Assembly (NCBI GenBank): GCA_004369085.1
Contig: ML210172.1
Span: forward strand, 1-64,000
Reading direction: 5' to 3'
DNA: 64,000 bases
DNA from: Coprinopsis marcescibilis
Lineage: Eukaryota > Basidiomycota > Agaricomycetes > Agaricales > Psathyrellaceae
The stretch's first letter is position 1; every line of letters starts with the position of its first letter. A program made the position numbers and the translations under genes. This document shows positions 63,711 to 64,000 of this stretch, piece by piece. The notes under the pieces are model-generated. The model was not told the origin of the DNA. It worked only from the letters and a program-made list of their open reading frames with translations, and did not search any database.

Positions 63711-64000
63711 ATGGCCCCAAAGGAGCCCACAGGTGGGTTTTACGCTGTCAAGGCTGGACATAAACCTGGCGTCTATTCAAATTGGTACGGCCTCAGGAGC
63801 ATCTTTTCTCACAATGATTCTTAATAATACTCAGGGTCGACTGCGAACTCCAAGTTAAAGGCTTTCCGCAAGCCAAATACAAGAAGTTCTCCACAGCCGA
63901 AGAGGCGAAAGCTTTCGTCAAGGGAAAAGAGTATTCCAACGCAACGTCGTCCACTGCGTCTTCGAGCAATATCAAGAAACGACCAATTGCAACTGCTGTA
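63711..64000 (+). CDS. ribonuclease H1, N-terminal part (cut by window end)
   Basis: ATG at 63711 (MAPKEPTGGFYAVKAGHKPG). An intron (GTACGG near 63786, ATACTCAG near 63835) joins GVYSNW to VDCELQVKGFPQAKYKKFST. This is the hybrid-binding (viroplasmin-like) domain of eukaryotic RNase H1: FYAVKAGHKPGVYSNW then AKYKKFSTAEEAKAFVKG, which grips RNA-DNA hybrids. The catalytic RNase H domain is expected beyond position 64000. It would degrade RNA in R-loops or mitochondrial primers. The frame is open to the end. Partial but clear. Confidence 0.85.

Noticed and set aside
63711..64000. Caulimovirus-derived viroplasmin gene
   Set aside because: The domain shares its fold with viroplasmin, but the start, spacing and continuation fit the N-terminal domain of cellular RNase H1.

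Overview
This 64 kb window is nuclear DNA of a filamentous basidiomycete, most likely an Agaricomycete. Evidence: about 30 closely packed protein genes on both strands, almost all broken by 45-65 nt GT-AG introns, and conserved eukaryotic and fungal families (exocyst, AP-3, CCT chaperonin, RSC remodeller, Isc1, Skt5). I saw no rRNA or tRNA gene, transposon or CRISPR array, and no virus-derived gene. Exon models were built by hand from splice signals, reading frame and family conservation. Several close exactly in frame after splicing (SKT5, EXO5, PRP22, ISC1, the CCCH/GW protein, the glycosyltransferase). Others have approximate internal boundaries.

Layout. 0.8-7.6 kb: an unrecognised mitochondrial protein, the chitin synthase activator SKT5/CHS4 ending in a CaaX box, exonuclease V (EXO5) and a DUF1349 protein. 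7.9-15.3 kb: a small secreted protein, an unknown proline/serine-rich protein, nicotinamidase PNC1 and the spliceosomal helicase PRP22. 15.5-29 kb: an NTF2-fold protein (NXT/p15-like), sphingolipid phospholipase C ISC1, an alpha/beta hydrolase, methionine aminopeptidase 2, a tandem-bromodomain RSC4-like protein, a delta-9 desaturase with cytochrome b5 domain, and CutC. 29-42.5 kb: a CCCH zinc-finger protein with GW/WG repeats and a coiled coil, palmitoyltransferase PFA4, exocyst EXO84, a DH-like protein and AP-3 delta. 42.9-53.8 kb: a SAM methyltransferase, a Ste20/GCK kinase, a cation-efflux transporter, a tiny membrane protein, an acidic secreted protein and a fucosyltransferase-like protein. 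54-64 kb: an anion permease, CCT7, RAD5 and the start of RNase H1.

The genes do not form an obvious metabolic cluster. Many lie head to head with 170-420 bp between start codons (orphan/SKT5, EXO5/DUF1349, CutC/CCCH, PFA4/EXO84, DH-like/AP-3 delta, transporter/small membrane protein, CCT7/RAD5), so shared promoters are likely. The loose themes are membrane traffic and cell surface (SKT5, EXO84, AP-3, PFA4) and genome maintenance (EXO5, RAD5, RNase H1). The most unusual items are the CCCH/GW-repeat protein, the delta-9 desaturase whose second histidine box is assembled from a run of very small exons including one of 5 nt, and several small uncharacterised secreted or membrane proteins.
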